Of a stretch of DNA of 55,115 nt, positions 1-8,655 are shown piece after piece. The position numbers and the translations under genes were made by a program. This DNA is from an uncultured Luminiphilus sp. GTDB taxonomy: Bacteria; Pseudomonadota; Gammaproteobacteria; Pseudomonadales; Halieaceae. The stretch spans positions 1-55,115 of the forward strand of contig CALKDK010000018.1 in the NCBI GenBank assembly GCA_938084055.1. The letters run 5' to 3'. The notes under the pieces are model-generated. The model worked only from the letters and a program-made list of their open reading frames with translations. It was not told the origin of the DNA and made no database searches. The first letter of the stretch is position 1; each line of letters begins with the position of its first letter.

Positions 1-1
1 T

Positions 2-325
2 GTCATGGCCTGGCAGGGCGATGACCCGTGGCTCAGCCGTGCCCGAGAGGGTCTCGCACAGGGTTCCAAACTGGCCGCCAGCTGGATTTTCCGTCAACTC
101 AACAACACGCGAAACGCCACCCTTGAGGAGGTGTTTGCCTCAGAGTTGCGGCTTGCCACCCACATCATGCGCCATCCCGAGTTCGGTGAGGGGGTGCGTG
201 CTTTACTGATTGACAAGGATCGCAACCCGCGTTGGGTGTATGAGTCGGTTGCTACGGTGCCGGCTGACGTACTCAATGGGTTTTTTGTCCCGCCCGATAA
301 CGCCCCAGATCTAGACCTGCCCTGA
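2..325 (+). CDS. 3-hydroxyisobutyryl-CoA hydrolase, C-terminal part (cut by window edge)
   Basis: The reading frame is open to the left edge, so this is the 3' end of a longer gene. The visible ~107 residues look like the C-terminus of the crotonase-superfamily 3-hydroxyisobutyryl-CoA hydrolase, including the characteristic DKDRNPRW stretch near the end. In the family this enzyme releases 3-hydroxyisobutyrate from its CoA ester in valine breakdown. The next gene, 20 bases downstream on the same strand, is 3-hydroxyisobutyrate dehydrogenase, the following step, which supports the call. The active-site region lies outside the window, so a general enoyl-CoA hydratase/isomerase cannot be fully excluded. 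Confidence 0.8.
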   Translation, partial: VMAWQGDDPWLSRAREGLAQGSKLAASWIFRQLNNTRNATLEEVFASELRLATHIMRHPEFGEGVRALLIDKDRNPRWVYESVATVPADVLNGFFVPPDNAPDLDLP

Positions 326-345
326 TACGCCACGGGAGAATCATA

Positions 346-1248
346 ATGACAACTATCGCTTTTATTGGCCTTGGCAACATGGGGAGCCCCATGGCCAAGA
401 ACCTGTTAGCCGCCGGTCACGCCCTGCGTATTTTTGACCTTTCCGAGCCGGCACTTGCCGACGTGGCGCGGGCAGGGGGTGTTATCGCAGATTCTGCCCA
501 GGCGGCCTGCACAGGGGCAGAGGTTGTGATCACCATGTTGCCGGCGGGAAAACACGTGCGCCAGGTTTACACCGGTGTGGATGGGCTGTTGACGGTCCTG
601 AACCGTGACACGCTTTGCCTCGACGCCAGTACTATCGACAGCGAAACGGCACGTGAGGTTGGATTGGCTGCCGCTGACCAGGGTATTCAGTTTATGGATA
701 CCCCGGTGTCCGGTGGGGTTGCCGCCGCCCAGGCGGGAACCCTGGCCTTCATGTGCGGTGGTACCGAGGAGGCTTTCCAGCGGGCGCGGCCGATTTTGGA
801 AGGCATGGGAAATTCAGAGAAAATCTTCCATGCCGGTCCCGGCGGGTCCGGTCAGGTCGCCAAGGCGGCCAACAACATGGTGCTTGCGATTCACATGATC
901 GGCACCTGTGAGGCCCTGACCATGGGCGCCAACGCCGGGCTTGATCCTGCCGTACTGTCAGAAATCATGAAAGCCAGCTCGGGCAACAACTGGTCTCTTC
1001 AGGTCTACAACCCCTGGCCCGAGGTGATGGCGGGGTCGCCGGCGAGCAACGGCTACCAACCTGGTTTTATGGTCGATCTCATGGTGAAGGATTTGGGCCT
1101 GGCTATGGAGGTGGCTCGGGGTAGCGGTGTGGACAACGCTCTGGGCAGGCTCGCCCTTGAGCTCTATGCAGCGCACCAGGCAGATGGAAATGGCACCATG
1201 GATTTCTCATCCATCCTCAACCGCCTACGCGGCGACCCACGCCCCTAG
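346..1248 (+). CDS. mmsB: 3-hydroxyisobutyrate dehydrogenase
   Basis: This 300-residue protein oxidises 3-hydroxyisobutyrate to methylmalonate semialdehyde with NAD in valine catabolism, in the cytoplasm. It opens with a Rossmann dinucleotide-binding loop (FIGLGNMGSPMAKNL), carries the substrate-binding segment DTPVSGGVAAAQ near residue 120, and has the catalytic-lysine helix around residues 170-180 (GSGQVAKAANNM), as expected for beta-hydroxyacid dehydrogenases. Length matches the family. The start ATG is preceded by a GGGAGAA ribosome-binding site. It follows the hydrolase for the preceding pathway step, so both are probably one operon. Related tartronate semialdehyde reductases share the fold, but context favours mmsB. 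Confidence 0.93.
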   Translation: MTTIAFIGLGNMGSPMAKNLLAAGHALRIFDLSEPALADVARAGGVIADSAQAACTGAEVVITMLPAGKHVRQVYTGVDGLLTVLNRDTLCLDASTIDSETAREVGLAAADQGIQFMDTPVSGGVAAAQAGTLAFMCGGTEEAFQRARPILEGMGNSEKIFHAGPGGSGQVAKAANNMVLAIHMIGTCEALTMGANAGLDPAVLSEIMKASSGNNWSLQVYNPWPEVMAGSPASNGYQPGFMVDLMVKDLGLAMEVARGSGVDNALGRLALELYAAHQADGNGTMDFSSILNRLRGDPRP

Positions 1249-1277
1249 GGGCTCGCCGCTTCCCTGACACACGCTGG

Positions 1278-3248
1278 TTACTGGGTATCGTAAGTCTTGT
1301 TGGCTCGGGTAGGGGCTCGACGCGCTGCCAATATAGTTAACCAGGCGGGATCGGTTTCAGCCAGACGCCTGCCGATCCAAGCGGCGAACTCACGGGTCAG
1401 GTGGTGTTGGTCTACAAACACCGGATCACCCTCGGGGGTGCTAGTGGGACAGGAGGCTGGTCTGCTGGCACCGCAAAGCAGGTCGAGTTTGTTGAAGGTG
1501 TGGTCGCTCAAGGCCTGAACCTGTGTTTTGAACGGTGTTTCATCCGCGATCAGTCCGGGTAAATACTCAAGGTTTTCCAGTCGACTACAGGCACGGTCAG
1601 AGCCGTAATGGTTGATCAGGTTGGCGCAATCCTCCCGGGTAGAGAGGTAGTCCTCAAAGGTGATTATGGGCACATCGGGTTGGAGTAATTTGACGGTTTG
1701 CAGCATGGACACGAGGGCGTCTTTATTATCGGCGTAGGGTCGTCTGGCGCTGTAGACAACGGCTTTGAAGCGAACGACCTCCAGATGGCTGCGCAAGGCG
1801 GCAAGGCGAGTTTGGCAATCGGATGACGCCGAGCTTGCCCAGCCCCGGTCAGCTTTAAAATCCTGACAGCCATTGGTCGAGCCAAAACGAATGCTGCCCT
1901 TAGTATTTTTAAGCCCGAGAGCCCCTGTGAGTATATTGAAGGCGTCCGGCTCATGGGAGTTACCGATGAACAGAATCGCGCTGTCGTCAGGGGGCAGGGG
2001 GCACCGTTCCAGAACGCCCAGTTTGTCGATTCGGCACTGCCGCCTGACCCATTCAAAGCGCCGATCCTTGTACGCCTGGATATCTGTTGCAGAGAGCAGT
2101 ACTTCCCGCCGCGTAAATTGATCCGGCATCTGCATGGGCAGCACCAGCAGAATGCCGAGCACCAGTGCTGCACCCAAGGTGCGGCTCGCACCCTTTTGCC
2201 AGCCCGTATTCCGATGCGTAGCCCGCTGGTAAAACCGGCGCTCAACGCCGTAATGCAGGGCAGCGCCGAGCAACAGTGTAATGGCAGCCAGTGCCCACTG
2301 GGCTCCGGGGGTCAGCTCGGTCAGCGTGTAGCTGCGGTACAGCGCAACGGGCGGCCAATGGGCAAGGTACAGCGCGTAGGACACGCGTCCCAGCCAACGT
2401 GCCAGGGGATTGGCGAGCCAGACACTGCCCGAGATTTCGTGGGCGCTGGCCAGTACCAATGCGGCGCCCATGCTGGGAACCAGTGCCAGCCAGCCTGGAA
2501 ACGCCGTCGTGTCGGAGAAAGCGAACACGCTGATCCCGCAGAGGGCCAGGCCCGTTGAGCGCACGACCTGACGCGCAAACTCATGCCAGTGCAGGTGGCG
2601 CCAAAGCTCTACCACCAGGGCGCCCAGGGCAAATTGCCAGACCCGAAAGGGCAGCAGGTAGAAGCTGGCGGCGCTGTCGACAGCCGTATAAGCGACACAG
2701 GCCCCCAAGCTCGCGATGAATATCAGCAACAGGCCGACTCGATAGATGCGGTCCGGTGCTTTACACAGCAGTACGACCAGTGCAGGCCAGAACAGATAAA
2801 ACTGTTCCTCCACGCCGAGGGACCAAAGGTGGAGCAGCGGTTTGAGGTCGGCGCTGCCGTCCCAGTAACCTGACTCAAAATAGAAAATGAAATTCGCCGC
2901 GCTGAAGACCGCCGCCAGCGCTGATTTGGCGAAAGACGCCATCATGGCCGGTTGCAGGACGATGACAGAGGCCAGTGCGGTCGCCAGTACTGTTGCCAGC
3001 ACAGCCGGCAGCAGTCGGTTAACCCGGCTGGCGTAAAAGCCCGCAAAGCTGAAGCTGTCCGCGGCGACCCGATCGCGGATCAGGCCCGAGATCAGGAAGC
3101 CCGAAATGACGAAAAAGATATCAACACCTACGTAGCCACCGCTGAATCCCGGTACCCGCAGGTGAAAGAGGATGACCGCAAGGACAGCCAAGGCGCGCAG
3201 GCCATCAATATCGGCGAGATAACCCAGTTTTCGGCTTGACCCGGACAT
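1278..3248 (-). CDS. Acyltransferase-3 membrane protein with C-terminal SGNH domain
   Basis: A 656-residue OafA/YrhL-type protein. The first ~370 residues are a multi-helix acyltransferase-3 membrane domain with the conserved N-terminal DIDGLRALAVL...FH pattern (Arg followed about ten residues later by His) and the LWSLGVEEQFYLFWP motif. The remainder is a periplasmic SGNH-type domain with a Ser-containing block FIGNSHEPDAF near residue 425 and a terminal DQHHLT catalytic Asp/His block. Family members move acetyl groups across the inner membrane onto surface glycans such as O-antigen. It lies 123 bases downstream of the TPR-sulfotransferase on the same strand, so it could belong to a surface-modification unit. 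The acceptor is unknown. Confidence 0.88.
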   Translation of the reverse strand: MSGSSRKLGYLADIDGLRALAVLAVILFHLRVPGFSGGYVGVDIFFVISGFLISGLIRDRVAADSFSFAGFYASRVNRLLPAVLATVLATALASVIVLQPAMMASFAKSALAAVFSAANFIFYFESGYWDGSADLKPLLHLWSLGVEEQFYLFWPALVVLLCKAPDRIYRVGLLLIFIASLGACVAYTAVDSAASFYLLPFRVWQFALGALVVELWRHLHWHEFARQVVRSTGLALCGISVFAFSDTTAFPGWLALVPSMGAALVLASAHEISGSVWLANPLARWLGRVSYALYLAHWPPVALYRSYTLTELTPGAQWALAAITLLLGAALHYGVERRFYQRATHRNTGWQKGASRTLGAALVLGILLVLPMQMPDQFTRREVLLSATDIQAYKDRRFEWVRRQCRIDKLGVLERCPLPPDDSAILFIGNSHEPDAFNILTGALGLKNTKGSIRFGSTNGCQDFKADRGWASSASSDCQTRLAALRSHLEVVRFKAVVYSARRPYADNKDALVSMLQTVKLLQPDVPIITFEDYLSTREDCANLINHYGSDRACSRLENLEYLPGLIADETPFKTQVQALSDHTFNKLDLLCGASRPASCPTSTPEGDPVFVDQHHLTREFAAWIGRRLAETDPAWLTILAARRAPTRANKTYDTQ

Positions 3249-3371
3249 GGCTACAACGTGACGCAGACTGGCCTGCCTCCTGTAAAAGCAGATTCAAACC
3301 TTGTCTTCGACGCTCTCATCTGATGGACACCTGGATTTTCTCGCTTCACAGCAGTCCCTGTTCCCTGGGCA

Positions 3372-5381
3372 TCAGCCCTGTTGGTCGGGCTGTACATGGT
3401 GCCGGGAATAGAGGTCCCCCAGCGTCGTTTTCAGAGGCCCAAGCCATGGTTCGTAGTGTTTCCATTGTTCAAGCGCAGTGGCGTAAACGGGCTGCCGGAC
3501 CTGCTCTGAGGAGGGTGTTCGCACATTGCGCTCGGTTTTGTGGAACTCAAGGCAGCTACCTTCAAAGGGGACACCACAAAATTCAAGCATTCGCCGGACC
3601 TCGGTCTCCAGATCTGCCACCACATTTTCATGCTCGACCCGGAGCACGTAGTCCGGGAGGACCGCGTCCCAGTGGGCCATGAGCCGGACATAGTCGCGAT
3701 AGTAGAGGGCGACGTCTTCCAGGTCGTAGCTGAACATCTGTCCCTCGGCAAAGAGCTGCTTGAAGCCGCTGAAACAACAGGCCATGGCATCCCGCCGCGC
3801 GTCGATGATTTTCGCATTGGGCAGCATGAGGCGAATCAGGCCGATATGCCGAAAGTTGTTGGGCATTTTGTCAATGAAAAACGGCGCATCTTGGCGATGG
3901 ATGCGGGTGTCGCGAATATACTCCTCTCCCAACTCCCTGAGCTGTTCGGGGTTCAAGTCGGCCAGATTGTAAGGATAAGGCCGGGCGTTTTGTCGCTGTC
4001 CCATGCGCCGCAGCTTGCCACTGATGGACAGCACGTTGGGCAGCTCAAGAGTGCCGTCAATCATGCTGTGGGACGACAGGATTTGTTCCAGTAGGGTTGA
4101 GCCAGCCCGTGGCAAGCCAACAATGAAAATCGGATCAGGGTCAGGACAGCCTGCGGTCTGCTGAAACAGGTCAGTGGTACAGGCGGCTATTTGCGCATCG
4201 CATTCGCCGCTCGTGCCTTCCGCCCGGTATTGCAGCTGTGCTTTTTTCAGGTCATTGCCCTTCTTGTAGTGCTGAAATGAAAGCGCAAACTGTTCCTCAT
4301 CTTCGAAAGCTTTACCGAGGGCGAACTGCAGGTAGACTCGATCCTGGCCCGCCAGTTGGGGGTGTTGCTCCAGCTTCTGCATGGTGTTCAGTTCAGATGC
4401 TTCGAACCGGTAGGTTTTCAGGTTGGCCAACGAGTACCAGGCTTCGCAATGCAGCGGTTGAGCCGCAATGGCCGCCCGGTAAGACACAATGGCGGCATCT
4501 GCTTTACCCCCGGTTTTCAAGGCATGGCCTTTTGAAATGTGGGTTACCGGATCCTTGGGCAGTCGCTCCAGAATCTTGTCGAACAGGCTGAGGGCGGTTT
4601 CATAGTCGCCCAGCTGCATGCTCTGGATGGCATACAGGGACTGCAGCATGGGGCTGTCGGGATCACCGGCCAGGAGGTCACGGGCTTCCGCAGCGGCGCG
4701 CTGGTATCGCTGCCGCTTACCCAGGGTCTGGATATAGTCGATTCGGGCTTTCTGGTGATCGGGCGCAAAAGCAACGGCGCTCTCCAGCAGGAACTCCGCG
4801 TCTTCGAGCACCCCGTGTCGCAGGGCGATCTCAGCCAGAATGCGCATGCCCTCGATATCCCTGGGGTTCTTTTGCAGGTAGCTCCGGCACAGGCGTTCAG
4901 CCTTCAATAGCTTACCTTCATGGAGCATATCCAGGCTGGCCAGTAACGGCGGCGCCAAACCACGGATCCATGCAAGACGCTCTTCAATCTGCGCAACGCG
5001 CTCTGGTGAGCGGGTCCTGTTCAGCAGCTTGAACTGCCCCAGCCAGCTGACTTTCAGTGCCGGGTTCATGTGGCAGGCGGTTGCATAGGCACTGACCGCT
5101 TCGGGATTCCTAAGCGTATCGCGGTACAGGTGACCCAGCTCCTGAAAAGCCCGACCGTAGCTGGGGAAGCAGTCGATGAGCTTCAGCAGCACCCGCTCAG
5201 CGTCATCCAGCTGGCGGCTGTGACGTAGGCATACCCCACGCATATACAGGCCCATCTGGGATTCCCGGTCGCGCTCGTCAAGGTCATCCAGCGCCGACAG
5301 GGCGGCGGGAATATTGCCCTCTTGTATGAGGGTTTGAATGGCCCCCAATCCCTCGGGTGCTGTGGTCTGGGTTTCAGTCAT
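3372..5381 (-). CDS. TPR-repeat sulfotransferase family protein
   Basis: This 669-residue protein has an N-terminal array of tetratricopeptide-like helical repeats (about residues 10-400) followed by a sulfotransferase domain. The PAPS 5'-phosphosulfate loop is visible as FIVGLPRAGSTLLEQ around residues 418-432, and a later segment (IDKMPNNFRHIGLI) fits the conserved core. No signal peptide is seen, so a cytoplasmic location is likely. The domain implies transfer of sulfate from PAPS to an unknown acceptor; the TPR part may bind a protein. It sits directly downstream of a TonB-dependent receptor, a pairing I recall as recurrent in marine and alphaproteobacterial genomes. A terminator-like hairpin lies between the two. 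Confidence 0.87.
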   Translation of the reverse strand: MTETQTTAPEGLGAIQTLIQEGNIPAALSALDDLDERDRESQMGLYMRGVCLRHSRQLDDAERVLLKLIDCFPSYGRAFQELGHLYRDTLRNPEAVSAYATACHMNPALKVSWLGQFKLLNRTRSPERVAQIEERLAWIRGLAPPLLASLDMLHEGKLLKAERLCRSYLQKNPRDIEGMRILAEIALRHGVLEDAEFLLESAVAFAPDHQKARIDYIQTLGKRQRYQRAAAEARDLLAGDPDSPMLQSLYAIQSMQLGDYETALSLFDKILERLPKDPVTHISKGHALKTGGKADAAIVSYRAAIAAQPLHCEAWYSLANLKTYRFEASELNTMQKLEQHPQLAGQDRVYLQFALGKAFEDEEQFALSFQHYKKGNDLKKAQLQYRAEGTSGECDAQIAACTTDLFQQTAGCPDPDPIFIVGLPRAGSTLLEQILSSHSMIDGTLELPNVLSISGKLRRMGQRQNARPYPYNLADLNPEQLRELGEEYIRDTRIHRQDAPFFIDKMPNNFRHIGLIRLMLPNAKIIDARRDAMACCFSGFKQLFAEGQMFSYDLEDVALYYRDYVRLMAHWDAVLPDYVLRVEHENVVADLETEVRRMLEFCGVPFEGSCLEFHKTERNVRTPSSEQVRQPVYATALEQWKHYEPWLGPLKTTLGDLYSRHHVQPDQQG

Positions 5382-5404
5382 GCCGGTTCACGAATACGGT
5401 ACAC

Positions 5405-5434
5405 AAAGAAAAAGTGCTCCCGGGGGAGCACTTT
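5405..5434 (-). terminator. Rho-independent terminator of the TonB receptor gene
   Basis: Perfect 11-base inverted arms at 5411-5421 and 5424-5434 (AAAGTGCTCCC and its complement) form a GC-rich hairpin. Read on the minus strand it is followed by TTTTTCTTT, the expected U-tract. It lies 27 bases after the receptor stop and only about 24 bases before the sulfotransferase start, so it may limit rather than abolish read-through into that gene. Confidence 0.85.
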
Positions 5435-5461
5435 GCATCTTACGCTAAAAACGCATGGGGC

Positions 5462-8113
5462 TCAGAACTCAAGGGCCACGCGAATACCAGCGGTGGTGGG
5501 TGGCGCCAGTGCCAGCCGCTCACGGTCGTTAACGTAGTTCGCGCCGGTGACCACCTGCTCGTCGGTCAGGTTGTCGACGAAGGCCTCAACCATCCAGCGG
5601 TCGGCGGTGATACCAGCGGTCAGGTTGACTCTCGTCCAGCTGGGTATCTCCATGGCATTGATGGAGATAATGTCACTGTAGGAAGAATCAGAGAACGCCA
5701 CGGAGGGCATGAAGTGCCCGGTCCAACCATCACCGATGTTCCACTCGTAGCGCGCCCAGATATTGCCCTGATAGTTGGGCGCATAGGCAAGTTCCGAGCC
5801 GACAATAACGTCCTGGCTGGGCGTATTGCTGGCAGTCACCTCGGTATCGAGCAGCGAGAACGCGGCACCGATGGTGAGGTTATCTGTGGGCAGCCAGGTG
5901 ATATCACCTTCCACACCTTTCACATCAGCATCGGCCGCGTTGTCCGAGAAGAACAGGTTGACGATGCTGGTATCGAAGATGGTGGTCTGCAGGTCGGTGA
6001 TGTCTACCAGGAACAGGGCACCATTGAAGCGCAGCGTTCCGTCCATCAGGTCCAGTTTCCAGCCTACCTCCAGGTTAGTCAGCTCATCCGATTTTACGTC
6101 GAAGGGCACGGTGTAGTTTGTAGCGGACTGGAATGCACCACCGGGTCTGTTAAGAAGACCGGTACGGAAACCCTCTGAGTAGGTCAGGTAGTAGAGCCTA
6201 TCGTCATCGGGCGACCAGGACAGGGTGATCTTGCCGATAACCCCGTCGTCTTCCGCCACATCCGGCGCGTAAATGCTATTGACGATGCGCTGGTAGTTGG
6301 GGTCGTCTTCCGATGGCAGGTTGTTGGGGGTATACACCGGGCTGGCTTCGTAGGGGAAGAAGCCGGAGTAGGTCCAGCGGATGGACTGGTCGCCGTCATA
6401 CAGGTCGTTGATGTTGGTGCCGAACTTGTTGTAGTCCGTACCGCTCATATTATAGAACGATGAGTTGGCGCTTCCGGCCAGGTCCACCTCGTAGTCGTAG
6501 TAGCGCAGGCCACCGGTGATGGTCAGGCTGTCCGACAGGTCGTAGCTGATTTCGCCAAACAGCCCCATCTGCTCATCGGTGCGAAGAATGTCGTTGCGGA
6601 AGATGGTATCGGCAGGGTAGGGGCCTTCACCGGGGCGGTAACCGCCCTGACCGTCGTAGGGGTAGTTGGAGTTGGGTGCAAAACCGAAGCCATTACCCGA
6701 ACCTGCGCCCCAGGCATCCACCAGCTGGTTGCTGGGGTAGGAGAAATCCACCCGCTCGGTGAGTTCCATGTCGCTGTAGAACGCACCGGCCGTTACACGA
6801 ACCCGCTCGCTCTGGTCGGTGCTGAAGCGCAGCTCGTGGGTCTGGAACTCGCTCTCCACAAGGTTGGTGGTGTAGAGGTTGGGGGAGTAACAGGTACCTG
6901 TCGGTACGCCACCGGGTGCGTAGGAGGTGTAGGAAACGTAGTAGTCACAGATGTAGTAGGGAATGTACTGTCCGATGAACAGGTAGTCCGAATAGTCTGT
7001 TCGCTGATCCGTCTCCCGGTCAGTAAATGCTCCGGTGTAGATGACATCGAGTGCGCCCAACCGGCCCTCAACGGTCCAGTTGAAGCTGGTGTAATCATCT
7101 TTGATGTTGTCCCGCTCGAAGCGTTGGATCTGGTAGTCATCATCGAGGTTGGGGTCGGCGTAAAACGTGCCGTCACTGTCGATTTCCTGGACCATTGCGC
7201 CCACCTGGACGCTCCAGTCGTCATTGATGTTCCAAAGGGCGCTGATGCGTCCACCCCGGTAGGAGGTATCGTTGAAGTCCTCCTCAACCAGGTCGGCATT
7301 GTTGGCATCGATGAAGTTGACGTTACTCAAGTCGGCGCCTGCCTGGAAACCGCCCCGGTAGGACTGGACTACCGTGCCGTTGGAACGAATGGTACCTGCA
7401 GGGCGGAAACGTGCGCTTTCCCGGGTAGAGCGCGTGCCGGGGATGTTGTCGATGTAGCCACCCTGCTCGTCGGTGAAGACCGATGCGCGAATCGCGGCAT
7501 TGTCACCGAGGGGAATGTTGACGGTGGCGTTGATGTTGTAGTTCATCTCACCGTCTTTCATCCAGGAGGTGCCCGCCGCCACTTTTCCAGAGAACTCGGT
7601 CGGGTCTGGCTTGTTGGTAATCAGTCGTACTACACCCGACTGTGAGCTGGCGCCAAACAGCGTGCCCTGGGGCCCTGCCAGCACCTCCACGCGATTCATG
7701 TCGACGATATAGACGTCGAGGTTACGGCCGGGCTGGCTCAGGGGTTGCTCGTCGAGGTACATCGCTACGTTGGGGCTCAGCCCCGCCACACCGGAGGTGG
7801 TCAGGTTGGGTGTCGTTGACGCGACGCCGCGAATATACATGGTGGACTGACCCGGGCCGGCGCCGCCGGCGGTGACGTTGGGCAGTTCAATCAGGTAATC
7901 GTTAAAGTTGGTAATACCGCGCTGGTTCAGGCTCTCTTCAGTCAGGGCCGACACCGCAACCGCCACGTCCTGGAGGCTGGCCTCCTGTTTGGTAGCAGTA
8001 ACCACAATTTCTTCAAGTTGGGCGTGGGCTGTCGTGGCGGCCAGCATTGGCATTACCGCTGCACCTACGGCGGCGGCAAGCTGGTGGCGTTGTAAATGCT
8101 TGAGTTTCCTCAT
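5462..8113 (-). CDS. TonB-dependent outer-membrane receptor
   Basis: An 883-residue TonB-dependent receptor. Residues 1-31 form a signal peptide ending in AHA; a TonB box (EEIVVTA) follows at about 34-40, then the plug domain with the conserved MYIRGV and VEVLAGPQGTLFGASS motifs, and a long beta-barrel ending in Phe (RVALEF), as expected for BAM-dependent insertion. Such receptors import large or scarce substrates energised by TonB-ExbBD. The barrel is rich in Tyr and Asp and gives no clue to the ligand; no SusD, transporter or hydrolase is adjacent. A GAGGACC ribosome-binding site precedes the ATG. A clear terminator follows the gene. Confidence 0.95.
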   Translation of the reverse strand: MRKLKHLQRHQLAAAVGAAVMPMLAATTAHAQLEEIVVTATKQEASLQDVAVAVSALTEESLNQRGITNFNDYLIELPNVTAGGAGPGQSTMYIRGVASTTPNLTTSGVAGLSPNVAMYLDEQPLSQPGRNLDVYIVDMNRVEVLAGPQGTLFGASSQSGVVRLITNKPDPTEFSGKVAAGTSWMKDGEMNYNINATVNIPLGDNAAIRASVFTDEQGGYIDNIPGTRSTRESARFRPAGTIRSNGTVVQSYRGGFQAGADLSNVNFIDANNADLVEEDFNDTSYRGGRISALWNINDDWSVQVGAMVQEIDSDGTFYADPNLDDDYQIQRFERDNIKDDYTSFNWTVEGRLGALDVIYTGAFTDRETDQRTDYSDYLFIGQYIPYYICDYYVSYTSYAPGGVPTGTCYSPNLYTTNLVESEFQTHELRFSTDQSERVRVTAGAFYSDMELTERVDFSYPSNQLVDAWGAGSGNGFGFAPNSNYPYDGQGGYRPGEGPYPADTIFRNDILRTDEQMGLFGEISYDLSDSLTITGGLRYYDYEVDLAGSANSSFYNMSGTDYNKFGTNINDLYDGDQSIRWTYSGFFPYEASPVYTPNNLPSEDDPNYQRIVNSIYAPDVAEDDGVIGKITLSWSPDDDRLYYLTYSEGFRTGLLNRPGGAFQSATNYTVPFDVKSDELTNLEVGWKLDLMDGTLRFNGALFLVDITDLQTTIFDTSIVNLFFSDNAADADVKGVEGDITWLPTDNLTIGAAFSLLDTEVTASNTPSQDVIVGSELAYAPNYQGNIWARYEWNIGDGWTGHFMPSVAFSDSSYSDIISINAMEIPSWTRVNLTAGITADRWMVEAFVDNLTDEQVVTGANYVNDRERLALAPPTTAGIRVALEF

Positions 8114-8655
8114 TGGTGGTCCTCGCTGTTAACTTTGGGAATAAACTTATTATGAGTAGGGCATGATCTCAGACTTACACTAACCCAGTTTATGAGCGGT
8201 TGCATCCCCCAATTACCCGGCGTATGCAAGGCTTTGCTCCGGGCCGCGTTCCGCGCATGTGGACACCGGTCGAGGGAAGGGTACGACCTTCTCGCGCCCT
8301 AAATTTCGTCTTAGTTTGCAATGCCGCCGCCGTGAGCCGAGCATCTAAGTGTGGAGCAGGTACTTCCCGCCCCATCATGTTGCATTTTGCGAATTATCGC
8401 TGCCATAACACCCCCTCGAACCCGCAGGGCTGGGCCTGCATCGAGGGAAGACGCCGTCTAATCCGAAACTGCACACAATCTTGGCAATTTTTCCTAAGGA
8501 ACCCTTACGAGCCGATTGGTCGGCGCCCTCGGGTGATGGGCAGCCCGATCCCATGGGTAGGTTCGGGCCACCAATCAGCGGCAGTTTACCCAACGAAACC
8601 CCGATCCTGAATGCAAGACACGTATACTGCGACCACGAAAACAAAAGAGAGTCGT
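8114..8655. other. Long divergent intergenic region with stem-loop
   Basis: About 540 bases without a convincing gene separate the divergent TonB receptor and BCCT transporter; promoters for both should lie here. A hairpin can be drawn at 8413-8447: outer arms CCCTCGA/TCGAGGG (8413-8419, 8441-8447) and an inner GCAGG/CCTGC stem (8424-8428, 8435-8439). The 10-mer TCGAGGGAAG occurs at 8270-8279 and again at 8441-8450. Near 8508-8580 the blocks GCCGATTGGT and ACCAATCAGC form a loose inverted pair. I cannot tie any of these to a known operator or riboswitch. Confidence 0.4.

Noticed and set aside
5357..6178. 273-codon plus-strand frame
   Set aside because: Shadow of the TonB receptor barrel; no start context and no recognisable domain.
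6836..7645. 269-codon plus-strand frame
   Set aside because: Shadow of the receptor plug and barrel; Val/Gly-rich product without family pattern.
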